Assembly: GCA_902790595.1 (NCBI GenBank)
Contig: CADASL010000001.1
Coordinates: 310,001-374,000 of the forward strand
Length of the DNA stretch: 64,000 bases
DNA from: an uncultured Bacteroidales bacterium
Lineage (GTDB): Bacteria; Bacteroidota; Bacteroidia; Bacteroidales; SZUA-534
Direction of reading: 5' to 3'
Shown: in pieces, positions 9,865 through 17,834 of the stretch
Layout of the letters: every line of letters begins with the position of its first letter
How positions within the stretch are numbered: position 1 is the first letter of the stretch
Program-made: the position numbers and the translations under genes
The notes under the pieces: model-generated
The model's input: only the letters and a program-made list of their open reading frames with translations
The model's database searches: none
Told to the model about the DNA's origin: nothing

Positions 9865-11142
9865 CTATGCCTTTTTGGCTTTCGATTTCAGTTTCTTGAT
9901 TTCAGCCTTCTGCTCAAGCACCATATCCTGCAGTTTCTCAACGTCGCGGCAGGTTCTGATTTCTGCGTCGGGCAGAGCCTTGTTCACGCGCAACGAGAAG
10001 TCAGTCAGCACGTTCATATAGTTGATGAAAGCGTCGTACGGTGTCTTGTAGGGGTTGAAATATGCGTGCACCTCGCCGTCGCTGAACCATTTTGTCGACA
10101 TATAGTAGAAATGGTCGCTCGTCTGCAGGTACTCCCAGTCTTGCAGAATCTGCGGGTCCTTCACCTGAGCAACCTTGTCGGTCAGGGCGTAGAGTTTGCT
10201 GAACGCCTCGTTCTGCATATTGTTGCCCAGCCAGGCTGTGATGTCGCGCTCCTCGTCGGCCCACGAGATTGGGTAAGGAACATTGATGGCGGCCACAGGC
10301 TGCACGTTCTTGATTATCTGCGACGGTGTGGCAAAGCGGAAATCGGTCTGATTCAACACTGCATCGGGCAGATGCTCAAGGAATTGGAAGATACCTGTCT
10401 CCTTCTCCTGATGCTCGCCGAATGTCTCGTAGTCCATAAACAAGTTGACAATCTCCTCCTTGTCGGGAACCTCGTTCAGACGGGCAGCGTAAGAGTCTGC
10501 TGTCCAGTGCTTTGCGCAGAAACGGAACGAAATGTCGTCGCTCAATGTATAGTTACGCAACAGAAGTTTCAGTTGCGGCTCTTTTGCGTTGTAATACAAG
10601 AAGTTAGGCGATTTCCAACCCAGAATGTGCTTGGCGCCCTCGGTGAGCATTCCCTTGTAGCCCATCTTGTAAACGGCGGCGCCAACCTCGTCAGAGTAAA
10701 TCAACTCGGTGTTGCGGAACACTTTCGGCTTCTGACCGAAAAGTTTCTCAATCTTTGCCGAATGGTCCTTCACCTGCTTCTTCATCACGTCGATGTTGGC
10801 CTGCGAAGCCAGCGAGTGCGAATAGGTCTCGGCAAGGAATTCAACCTGACCAGTTTTAGCAAGGCGTTGGAAACTCTCAATCACCTCAGGCGCGTAGAGT
10901 TCGAATTGGTCGAGAGCGATGCCCGTGATTGAGAAAGTAACCTTAAAGTTGCGTCCGTGCTTCTCTATCAGTTTGAGCAACAATTCGTTGGTTGGCAGAT
11001 AGCAGTTGCGTGCCACCTTTTGCAGAATCGACTCATTAAGATAGTCATCGTAGTAATAATGGTCGCTGCCGATATCGAAGAATGAATATTTGCGGAAGCG
11101 GAATGGTTGATGAACCTGAAAATAAAGACATAAATGCTTCAT
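9865..11142 (-). CDS. glycoside hydrolase family 57 protein
   Basis: Probable retaining alpha-glucan-active enzyme (amylase or 4-alpha-glucanotransferase type) acting on glycogen or maltodextrin in the cytoplasm; no signal peptide. The 425 residues show GH57 motifs: FQVHQPFR at the N-terminus, FRNTELIYSDE with the presumed nucleophile Glu, and MDYETFGEHQ with the presumed acid Asp. The C-terminus is a short Lys-rich coiled segment (LEQKAEIKKLKSKAKKA). It lies 19 bases downstream of the GT4 gene and 36 bases upstream of the synthase-phosphorylase, which supports one transcript. Exact specificity cannot be read from the sequence. Confidence 0.88.
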   Translation of the reverse strand: MKHLCLYFQVHQPFRFRKYSFFDIGSDHYYYDDYLNESILQKVARNCYLPTNELLLKLIEKHGRNFKVTFSITGIALDQFELYAPEVIESFQRLAKTGQVEFLAETYSHSLASQANIDVMKKQVKDHSAKIEKLFGQKPKVFRNTELIYSDEVGAAVYKMGYKGMLTEGAKHILGWKSPNFLYYNAKEPQLKLLLRNYTLSDDISFRFCAKHWTADSYAARLNEVPDKEEIVNLFMDYETFGEHQEKETGIFQFLEHLPDAVLNQTDFRFATPSQIIKNVQPVAAINVPYPISWADEERDITAWLGNNMQNEAFSKLYALTDKVAQVKDPQILQDWEYLQTSDHFYYMSTKWFSDGEVHAYFNPYKTPYDAFINYMNVLTDFSLRVNKALPDAEIRTCRDVEKLQDMVLEQKAEIKKLKSKAKKA

Positions 11143-11161
11143 AGTTCCAAATTTTATAAGG

Positions 11162-12451
11162 TTACTGATTTAATACTGATTTATAAACGTTGTAAACGTG
11201 TTTTGCCGACTCTTCCCAGCGCAGGCTGTTGGCCTCTTTCAAGCCGTTCTCGCCAATGGTTTGGGCAAGAGCGGGATAGTTGAGCAGAGCGTAAATGGCG
11301 TTGGCCATCTTGTCGATGTCCCAGAAGTCAATCTTGATGGCGTGCTTCAGAATCTCGCTCACACCCGACTGCTTCGAGATGATGACAGGAACGCCCGACT
11401 GCATCGCCTCGAGCGGCGAAATGCCGAAGGGCTCCGAAACCGATGGCATAATGTAAACGTCGCTGTATTTGAACATACGGAACACAGCGTCGCCGCGCAG
11501 GAAGCCCGTGAAGTGGAACTTGTCCATAATGCCCAGACTTGCGGCGCGTTCAATCATTTTGTTCATCATATCGCCGCTGCCAGCCATCACAAAACGCACG
11601 TTGTCCATCTTCTTGAGCACCTTGTAGGCGGCCTCAATGAAGAATTCAGGACCTTTCTGCATTGTGATACGGCCCAGGAACGTCACAACCTTCTCGTCGA
11701 AGCCGCGCTTCTCGCGGTCGATGGCTTTCAGGTTGGGCTCCACGGCGTTGTAAACGGTCACCACCTTGTCGGGCGATTGGCCGTATTTGTTAATAACGAT
11801 GTCGCGCGTCAGGTTGCTGACGGTGATGGCCTTGTCGGCTGCGTCGAGACCTGCTTTCTCAATGTTGTAAACGGCAGGATTCACGCGGCCGCCGCTACGG
11901 TCGAAGTCGGTGGCGTGAACGTGCACAACAAGCGGCTTGCCCGACACACGCTTCGCGGCCATTCCTGCGGGATAGGCCAGCCAGTCGTGGGCGTGAATGA
12001 TGTCGAAATCGTACATTGTGGCAATCTGCTCGGCAATCAGGCTGTAGTAGTAGATTTCGGTGAACAGGTTGTCGCCGTATTTTCCAGTGAACGGAATGCA
12101 GCCCGACTCTCCCACCTCAACAATGTGCTTGCCGTAGTAACGTTTGTTGTTTCTCAGCGCGAAATACTCCTCAGGCGTTGAGTACGGAACAAGATTCGAG
12201 CCCACCTCAATGTACTGAAGGTTCTTGACTTGTCCCGAATAACTCTCTGATTTTGTGACTCTCAGCGGAATGTTTCCCGCACCCACGAGTTTGATGGCCT
12301 CTTGGTCCTCGTCGCCGTAAGCCTTTGGCACGACGAAAATAACCTCAAGGTCGTCAATCTTCGACATACCTTTGGTCAGACCGTAGCAAGCGGTGCCCAA
12401 ACCTCCAGAAATGTGCGGCGGAAACTCCCACCCAAACATTAAGACTTTCAT
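11162..12451 (-). CDS. GT4-family glycosyltransferase (glycogen synthase-like)
   Basis: Cytoplasmic retaining glycosyltransferase of the GT-B fold. The 429 residues begin MKVLMFGWEFPPHISGGLGT, the glycine-rich acceptor-side loop of bacterial glycogen synthase-like and GT4 enzymes. Residues from about 255 (VVTFLGRITMQKGPEFFIEA) begin the nucleotide-sugar domain, with the E-x7-E element in SEPFGISPLEAMQSG. It lies between the debranching enzyme and GH57 genes and so is likely part of glucan synthesis, alongside the GT3-type synthase of the fusion protein. Having two unrelated glycan-elongating enzymes in one cluster is notable. Confidence 0.88.
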   Translation of the reverse strand: MKVLMFGWEFPPHISGGLGTACYGLTKGMSKIDDLEVIFVVPKAYGDEDQEAIKLVGAGNIPLRVTKSESYSGQVKNLQYIEVGSNLVPYSTPEEYFALRNNKRYYGKHIVEVGESGCIPFTGKYGDNLFTEIYYYSLIAEQIATMYDFDIIHAHDWLAYPAGMAAKRVSGKPLVVHVHATDFDRSGGRVNPAVYNIEKAGLDAADKAITVSNLTRDIVINKYGQSPDKVVTVYNAVEPNLKAIDREKRGFDEKVVTFLGRITMQKGPEFFIEAAYKVLKKMDNVRFVMAGSGDMMNKMIERAASLGIMDKFHFTGFLRGDAVFRMFKYSDVYIMPSVSEPFGISPLEAMQSGVPVIISKQSGVSEILKHAIKIDFWDIDKMANAIYALLNYPALAQTIGENGLKEANSLRWEESAKHVYNVYKSVLNQ

Positions 12452-12473
12452 TATCAGTTATTTTTATTGTTCT

Positions 12474-14735
12474 TTATTTCTTTTTCGATGCCTTTGCGGC
12501 GGCTTTGGCGGCTTTCGGTTCGGCCTTTTTGGCGGTCTTCGCCGATGCTTTCTTTGCTTCAGTCTTCACTGCTTTTTTAGGTTCGGCTTTCGCCGATGCC
12601 TTCTTTGTCTCAGCCTTTGCGGCTGCCTTCTTCGGCTCTGCCTTCTTCACTTCCTTCTTCGCTGTGGCCTTCTTTGGTTCGGCTTTTACCGATGCCTTCT
12701 TCGCTGCGGCTTTTTTCGGCTCTGCCTTTGCCTTCGGCTCTGATTTCTTCGGGTCCTTCTTTGCTGCCGCTTTCTTGGCGGGTTTGGCCTCAACAGCGGT
12801 CTCGCCTGCGAAAGTGTTCGACAGTTTTTTCATATAAAGCAGTGCCGCAAAACTCAATGCGAACGAAATGGCGCCCTTTCCGTGATACGGTGGGTCACCG
12901 TGATACATCTCTGATATACAACTGATTCCAGCCGTTCTCATCTCAGGCTCGAAGGTCTCAAGGAACTTGTTAACCAGCGATTCAATCATACGCGGTTGGA
13001 TTTTTGCCAGCGCGTCGATGTAGGCGGCATAGAGCCACGGCCAAACCGAGCCGTTGAAGGCGGCGTTCTCGCGCTGCTCCTCGGTGCCACGGTAGTGCGA
13101 CACGTAGCGCGGGTCGTCAGGCGTGAGCGAGCGGATGCCGTAGGCGGTCATCAGTTGCTCCTCAACCACACGCAGAACGGCTTTAATCTGATGCTTGTCG
13201 AGCATTGTGTAGTCAACGGCGCAAGCCAGCAATTGGTTCGGACGGACCTGAGTGTTTGCATAGTCGTATGTCACATAATCGGCCAGATAGCCGCGCTCGT
13301 CGTTCCAGAATGTGGCAACAAAACTGCCCTTCACTTTCTCGGCCAGTTCAGCCCATTTCTTGCCAAAGGTCTTGTCGCCTTTGCTCTTGTCGAGAACATA
13401 CATTATTGCATTGTACCACAATGCGTTGGTCTCAACAGCATAGCCGTTGCGCGGCATCACGGGGCGGCCGTGGATGGTTGCGTTCATCCAAGTGTTGGCC
13501 ACTGCGTCCGATGTGTTGTAAACCATACCGTTCTCGTCGATGCGGAAACTGATTTTGTGCTCCAGATAAAGGTTCATCACCTTCTTAACGTCTTTTCCGA
13601 ATTCCTTCCAGACGTCGTACTGCGGATATTGCTTGTCAATCTGCTGAATGCACCAAACGAGCCACAACGGCACGTCGGAACGGCAGTCGGCGTAATCGTC
13701 AAGGTTGGTGCTTCCGCTTGCCAAAGTGTTGGTTATCTGACTGATGAGCGTCGATAGAACGCTCTTGTAAATCATCGGTGTCTCGTTCTTGTAGAGCAGG
13801 TTGGGCAGGGCGATGAGCGCGTCGCGGGTGCGAGCGGGATACCACGGATAACCAGCCAGAATGCGGGTTTCCTTGCCCTCGTTCAGGAACAACTGAGCGG
13901 CACCGTTAATCAGGCAGTTCTCGAAACTGTTGCGCGGTGTGCGGTCGCTCACCTCGTCATCGAACTTCTTCTTCAGCGTGTTGGTCTTAATCTCGCTCAG
14001 TCCAGCCGAAACAATGATGCTCTCGCCCTTCTTGATAGGCGCCTCGAAATATCCAGGCACGAACAAATCCTCTTTGAAATCGTAGCCGCGCTTCTGCTCC
14101 AGAATGTACTCAATGTTGTAGTACCAGTCGGGTGCCGACACAAACTCGCACTTCTTCGAAGTTTGGATATAAAGGTCGGGATAGCCCTGATACATACACG
14201 ATGAGATGCCGTTGTCAACCATCTTCACCTTGGTGTTGGCGTCAAGGTTGGCCTTGCTCAGCGCGTGAATGTTGCGGAAGGCAAGGAACGGTTTGAAACG
14301 GATTTTGGTCTCGCTGTGAGCGTCGAGCAGCGTGTAGCGGACAAGTATCCGCGGCTCGCTCTTGACCAGGATTTTCTCCTTTTTCAGAACCACGCCGCCA
14401 ACACCGTAGATGAGTGTCGGTATGGGGTTGGTATAGAATTCGGTAACATACTTGTGGCCTTTGGGCTCGTAGTTGTCACCCTCATATTTATGCAAAGCCA
14501 GATTGAATTCGCGCTCGTGCTGAATGATAGTTTCATCGAGCGACGAGAGCAGCACGTGGCGTCCGCCATCGACCTGCGGCAGCGGGCACACCAGCAATCC
14601 GTGATATTTACGGTTGTTGCAGCCAATCAGCGTTGTGAGCGAATACGAGCCCGCGCGGTTGGTGCGCAACACCTCTTTTGTCAAGGAATTCTCAAGATTT
14701 ACAAGTTCTGTTTTGTCAAACTCCAAATATCCCAT
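12474..14735 (-). CDS. glycogen debranching enzyme with C-terminal histone-like Lys/Ala tail
   Basis: Amylo-alpha-1,6-glucosidase-type debranching enzyme that removes branch-point glucose from glycogen; cytoplasmic. Residues 1 to about 640 comprise the N-terminal GDE domain (SLTTLIGCNNRKYHGLLV) and the (alpha/alpha)6 catalytic domain (YPWYPARTRDALIALPNLL; NAAFNGSVWPWLYAAYIDA). Residues about 645-753 are low-complexity Lys/Ala/Pro repeats (units such as AEPKKAAAK and KKASAK), resembling histone H1 or Hc1-like tails and not part of the catalytic fold. First gene of the minus-strand glycogen cluster, preceded by a -7-like TAGCTTTG about 90 bases upstream. Confidence 0.9.
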   Translation of the reverse strand: MGYLEFDKTELVNLENSLTKEVLRTNRAGSYSLTTLIGCNNRKYHGLLVCPLPQVDGGRHVLLSSLDETIIQHEREFNLALHKYEGDNYEPKGHKYVTEFYTNPIPTLIYGVGGVVLKKEKILVKSEPRILVRYTLLDAHSETKIRFKPFLAFRNIHALSKANLDANTKVKMVDNGISSCMYQGYPDLYIQTSKKCEFVSAPDWYYNIEYILEQKRGYDFKEDLFVPGYFEAPIKKGESIIVSAGLSEIKTNTLKKKFDDEVSDRTPRNSFENCLINGAAQLFLNEGKETRILAGYPWYPARTRDALIALPNLLYKNETPMIYKSVLSTLISQITNTLASGSTNLDDYADCRSDVPLWLVWCIQQIDKQYPQYDVWKEFGKDVKKVMNLYLEHKISFRIDENGMVYNTSDAVANTWMNATIHGRPVMPRNGYAVETNALWYNAIMYVLDKSKGDKTFGKKWAELAEKVKGSFVATFWNDERGYLADYVTYDYANTQVRPNQLLACAVDYTMLDKHQIKAVLRVVEEQLMTAYGIRSLTPDDPRYVSHYRGTEEQRENAAFNGSVWPWLYAAYIDALAKIQPRMIESLVNKFLETFEPEMRTAGISCISEMYHGDPPYHGKGAISFALSFAALLYMKKLSNTFAGETAVEAKPAKKAAAKKDPKKSEPKAKAEPKKAAAKKASVKAEPKKATAKKEVKKAEPKKAAAKAETKKASAKAEPKKAVKTEAKKASAKTAKKAEPKAAKAAAKASKKK

Positions 14736-14824
14736 TGCTTTATTTTTTATAGAATTACAATTATTTCGTTGAATCCAGTTTCTAACACTTAAAAAGTATT
14801 ATTCACTTTTCCTAAAAAGTTTCG

Positions 14825-14832
14825 CAAAGCTA
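14825..14832 (-). promoter_or_regulatory. -7 element of glycogen cluster promoter
   Basis: On the minus strand this reads TAGCTTTG, a perfect match to the Bacteroidetes -7 consensus TAnnTTTG, about 90 bases before the debranching enzyme start. No well-spaced TTTG -33 element was found, so the call is moderate. Confidence 0.45.
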
Positions 14833-15042
14833 CGTATTTTTTTGCTAAAGCGGTTACACAAAATCAACTTTCGGAAACTGATAATCGTCAATTGCAAAAC
14901 CGCCCCAGCAGTATGGTTTAACGTTTGCACAGTTGTATGCGTATAACTCGTATTTTTGTGCATTCCGGCAGCGCTTTGCTGCGGATTTTTATTAGAAATT
15001 GGGCAAAGCTTTATGCAGTTTGAACGGTCGGCAGGCGGCAAA

Positions 15043-15069
15043 AACAAAAAAGGCTCAAAAAGAGCCTTT
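15043..15069 (-). terminator. tRNA-Arg terminator
   Basis: Hairpin AAAGGCTC-loop-GAGCCTTT followed on the minus strand by a T-rich run. It lies 11 bases after the encoded CCA end of the tRNA. Confidence 0.8.
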
Positions 15070-15079
15070 CGTGAAAAAA

Positions 15080-15156
15080 TGGTGATCCGGTTGGGATTCG
15101 AACCCAAGACCCACAGCTTAGAAGGCTGTTGCTCTATCCAGCTGAGCTACCGGACC
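15080..15156 (-). tRNA. tRNA-Arg (anticodon TCT)
   Basis: The minus strand gives a 77-base cloverleaf: acceptor GGTCCGG paired to CCGGATC with one G-T pair, D-arm TAGCTCAGCTGGATAGAGC, anticodon stem ACAGC/GCTGT enclosing loop CTTCTAA (anticodon TCT), T-arm with GGTTCGAATCC, discriminator A and an encoded CCA (15080-15082). It decodes AGA and, by wobble, AGG. A consensus promoter precedes it and a terminator follows. Confidence 0.96.
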
Positions 15157-15175
15157 GCTTTGCTAAATGCGGCCG

Positions 15176-15206
15176 CAAAAATAAGCCTTAATCTGTCGTT
15201 TGCAAA
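15176..15206 (-). promoter_or_regulatory. tRNA-Arg promoter (TTTG-N19-TATTTTTG)
   Basis: Minus strand: TTTG at 15206-15203, a 19-base spacer, then TATTTTTG at 15183-15176. This is a full match to the Bacteroidetes housekeeping consensus. Transcription would start about 10-13 bases before the mature tRNA. Confidence 0.85.
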
Positions 15207-15249
15207 AAAAATTTGCAGGCACCGGTGCAATAGCCGAAATACTCCGCTC

Positions 15250-15927
15250 CTACTGCTCGGTTGCAAACTTTTTCATATTGTCGAGCAGGCCAGCAACAAC
15301 AAGCACATCGTTCTCGCGGAAGATGTAGTCGTCGTCAGGCATAAGGGTTGTCTTGGTATGCTCTCGCGACAGCAAACCCTTCTTTTCCTGCGACTTAACG
15401 GCGACAGTCTTCAGCTTGAAGCGTGACTCAAGGTTGGCCGTACCGAGCGTGTGGCCCACATATTTCTGCGGAGCCTTGAACTCAACAATCACATTCTCAG
15501 CGTCGATTTCGGTAATTTTGAGCGCGTTTTTCACCTGCAGCTGAAGGCTTATCATCATAGCCGTTTCCGACTCGGGATGAACTGTGTTCTCAATGCCGAT
15601 TTGGTTCAGAATGCTCTTGTGCATCGGGCTGATAATGCGGCCGATAATATTGTTGGCGTTCAGCTTTTTCAGGATTGAAAGCGTCAGAATCGACGAGCCC
15701 ACATCCTCACCAATGGCCACAATAACGGCGTCGGTGTCGTTCAGCGGCAGGGTTTTAACGGCGTTCTCGTTGGTGGTGTCCATCTCCATCACATTGCCAA
15801 TCTGGTTTTTAAGCTCGTCAACACGCTCAAACTTGTTGTCGATGCCAATGACCTCGTGCCCCTGCTCGGTGAGGCTGATTGCCAGCGTCGAACCAAAATA
15901 ACCCAAACCGATAACAATAAATTTCAT
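15250..15927 (-). CDS. ktrA: TrkA/KtrA-type potassium channel gating protein
   Basis: Cytoplasmic RCK protein that binds nucleotides and gates the partner K+ transporter. The 225 residues comprise an N-terminal Rossmann RCK_N domain (GLGYFGSTLAISLTEQGHEV, then acidic ID at the end of beta-2) and a C-terminal TrkA_C domain (about 140-225). The single RCK unit of about 220 residues is the Ktr layout, not the double E. coli TrkA. It follows the membrane subunit gene by 23 bases on the same strand, so the two form an operon. Confidence 0.92.
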   Translation of the reverse strand: MKFIVIGLGYFGSTLAISLTEQGHEVIGIDNKFERVDELKNQIGNVMEMDTTNENAVKTLPLNDTDAVIVAIGEDVGSSILTLSILKKLNANNIIGRIISPMHKSILNQIGIENTVHPESETAMMISLQLQVKNALKITEIDAENVIVEFKAPQKYVGHTLGTANLESRFKLKTVAVKSQEKKGLLSREHTKTTLMPDDDYIFRENDVLVVAGLLDNMKKFATEQ

Positions 15928-15950
15928 ATTAATAAGTTTTTAGTTTTCAA

Positions 15951-17777
15951 TTAGTTGATAGTAAGATTCTTATAAGGATACTTGGCATATTTCGCCTTGC
16001 GCGACACAAATATGCCCGACAGCAGTGTGAGCGGTCCCACACGGCCAAGGAACATCATCACCATTGTGAGCACCTGCGACGGCATTTGCAGGTTCGAAGT
16101 TCCGACAAGCGAGAGGCCCGTGGTGCTGTACATCGACACGGTGTCGAAGAACAGGTGCAGCGGATTCTGGTCTGGCTCAAGGAACGCAAACAGCACAGAG
16201 GCCACAAAGATTATCAGCAGCGACATTGTTACAAGCACCAGCACACGCGAAATGGTCTCAAAACCAATACGGTGGTAACCGATTTCGATGTAGCGGTTGC
16301 CGCGGATGAAGCTCACTATTGAGCAGAGCGCCAGTGCGAAAGTTGTGGTTTTGATGCCGCCGCCAGTCGAGCCGGGCGAGGCTCCAATCCACATTATACC
16401 AATCATAAAGGCCATTGTGGCCGTGCTCCAGCAGCTAATGTCGGACACGTTGAAACCGGCTGTGCGGGCTGTGGCGCAGCAGAAGAACGATTTCACCCAC
16501 CTCGATACGGCCGTGCCTCCGGCCAGAGTGTTGTCGAGTTCGAGGAAATAGTAGCTCAATGTGCCAATCACCAGAATGCTGAATGTGGCAATCACGGCAA
16601 TGTGCGTGGCCATATCGGTGCCAAAATGCGAAACCAGACTGCGCCTGTCGACCGAAATGTGCAGCAGATGCAGCGTGCGGTTGCGGAGCGTTGAGTAGAT
16701 GGCTATCAGCACCGGAAAGCCGATTCCGCCCAGCGTGGTGAGGATTGCCACCGACATCAGCAGCCAATTGTTGCCCACCACAAGATGGTTGGCAAAACCG
16801 TCGGGCAAGGTCGATATTCCGCAGTTGCAAAATGCTGACACCGAGTGGAATATGGCAAAGAAAACCGGGTCTTCGATATTGCTTCCGCTGATGCTCAAAT
16901 AAATGGCCACTGCGCCAAGCGACTCAATCAGCAGAGTGAGCGACAGCACTTTGGCCAGAAAGTTGAAAATGTCGCTCATTGCGTCGGACGAGAACATATC
17001 CTTGAGCATCATACGGTCTTTGAACGAAACCGTGCCGGTGAACGCAAAGGCGAACAATCCGGTGAAAACCATAACTCCCAAACCGCCTATCTGAAACAAA
17101 AACAACAAGATGACGTTGCCTTTGAAGGTGAGTATGCTGGGCAGGTCAATAACCGAGAGCCCCGACACGCAGATGGCGCTTGTTGATGTGAAAAGTGCCT
17201 GGAAATAGCTTATCTGCCCCATATGCACGTTCGGCAGCATCAGCAGGCCCGAGCCGATGAAAATCATCACCAGGAAGCTGAACGCGAAAAGCACCGGCGG
17301 CGACATCCGCATCGACGACACCACCTTCGACACCTTGTAGAAATCGGAAATCAGTATGAAGCCGAGCACTGCCGATACGGCGGCAAATCCCGAAAGGAAG
17401 GAATTTGCGAGCAACGGAATGCTGACAATGTTTGTGTTGGCCAGAAAAACCAGCAGCGATACGGCGAAAAGCCCGTAATCGAGCCATCGAGCCCACATTT
17501 TGCGCCCCACAATGTTGACAAGGTCGTGAAGGTATTTGGCCAGGAACGTGATTACAAAAATACTGCGCACAAGCCCGTCGACATTGTCCTGGACAATCTG
17601 GTGGTGATTGAATCCCAGACGCGCCACAAGCAGCGTGACAAACAGAAAACTGCACACCAGAATGACCAGGTTGCAAACTGTTGAGAAAAACCTCAACACC
17701 TTGAACAGGACATCCTGAACAATGAAGAAATACTTGAAAAATCGCTCCTTAATATGAAACAGAAAACGGTTGCCCAT
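15951..17777 (-). CDS. ktrB: TrkH/KtrB-type potassium uptake membrane subunit
   Basis: Inner-membrane K+ (possibly Na+-coupled) transporter of the superfamily of K+ transporters. The 608 residues contain many transmembrane helices. Selectivity-filter-like loops with conserved glycines are visible, such as TSTSAICVSGLSVID, FHSVSAFCNCGIST, CCATARTAGFNVSD and DTVSMYSTTGLSLVG. The N-terminal extension of about 150 residues has four or more extra hydrophobic segments beyond the KtrB core. The gene sits upstream of the RCK gene and starts just past the terminator of the OmpA gene. Confidence 0.92.
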   Translation of the reverse strand: MGNRFLFHIKERFFKYFFIVQDVLFKVLRFFSTVCNLVILVCSFLFVTLLVARLGFNHHQIVQDNVDGLVRSIFVITFLAKYLHDLVNIVGRKMWARWLDYGLFAVSLLVFLANTNIVSIPLLANSFLSGFAAVSAVLGFILISDFYKVSKVVSSMRMSPPVLFAFSFLVMIFIGSGLLMLPNVHMGQISYFQALFTSTSAICVSGLSVIDLPSILTFKGNVILLFLFQIGGLGVMVFTGLFAFAFTGTVSFKDRMMLKDMFSSDAMSDIFNFLAKVLSLTLLIESLGAVAIYLSISGSNIEDPVFFAIFHSVSAFCNCGISTLPDGFANHLVVGNNWLLMSVAILTTLGGIGFPVLIAIYSTLRNRTLHLLHISVDRRSLVSHFGTDMATHIAVIATFSILVIGTLSYYFLELDNTLAGGTAVSRWVKSFFCCATARTAGFNVSDISCWSTATMAFMIGIMWIGASPGSTGGGIKTTTFALALCSIVSFIRGNRYIEIGYHRIGFETISRVLVLVTMSLLIIFVASVLFAFLEPDQNPLHLFFDTVSMYSTTGLSLVGTSNLQMPSQVLTMVMMFLGRVGPLTLLSGIFVSRKAKYAKYPYKNLTIN

Positions 17778-17783
17778 TTCAGC

Positions 17784-17827
17784 AAAAAAGACAAAGTGCG
17801 CCCCCGCGCGTGGCAGAGGCGCACTTC
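17784..17827 (-). terminator. terminator of the OmpA-family gene
   Basis: Perfect 9-bp hairpin (AAGTGCGCC at 17794-17802 with GGCGCACTT at 17818-17826) followed on the minus strand by GTCTTTTTT. It separates the OmpA-family gene from the K+ uptake operon. Confidence 0.8.
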
Positions 17828-17834
17828 AAATTTA

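Larger units (their letters stand above)
14736..15079. other. intergenic region upstream of glycogen cluster
   Basis: No gene seen. It holds the probable promoter of the glycogen cluster (14825-14832, minus) and the terminator of the upstream tRNA-Arg gene (15043-15069). The rest is AT-rich with no further recognisable signal. Confidence 0.5.

Noticed and set aside
12505..12837. Hydrophobic-looking frame (AFFGSAF repeats) opposite the debranching-enzyme tail
   Set aside because: It is only the reverse complement of the Lys/Ala repeats; the minus frame is continuous with a catalytic domain.
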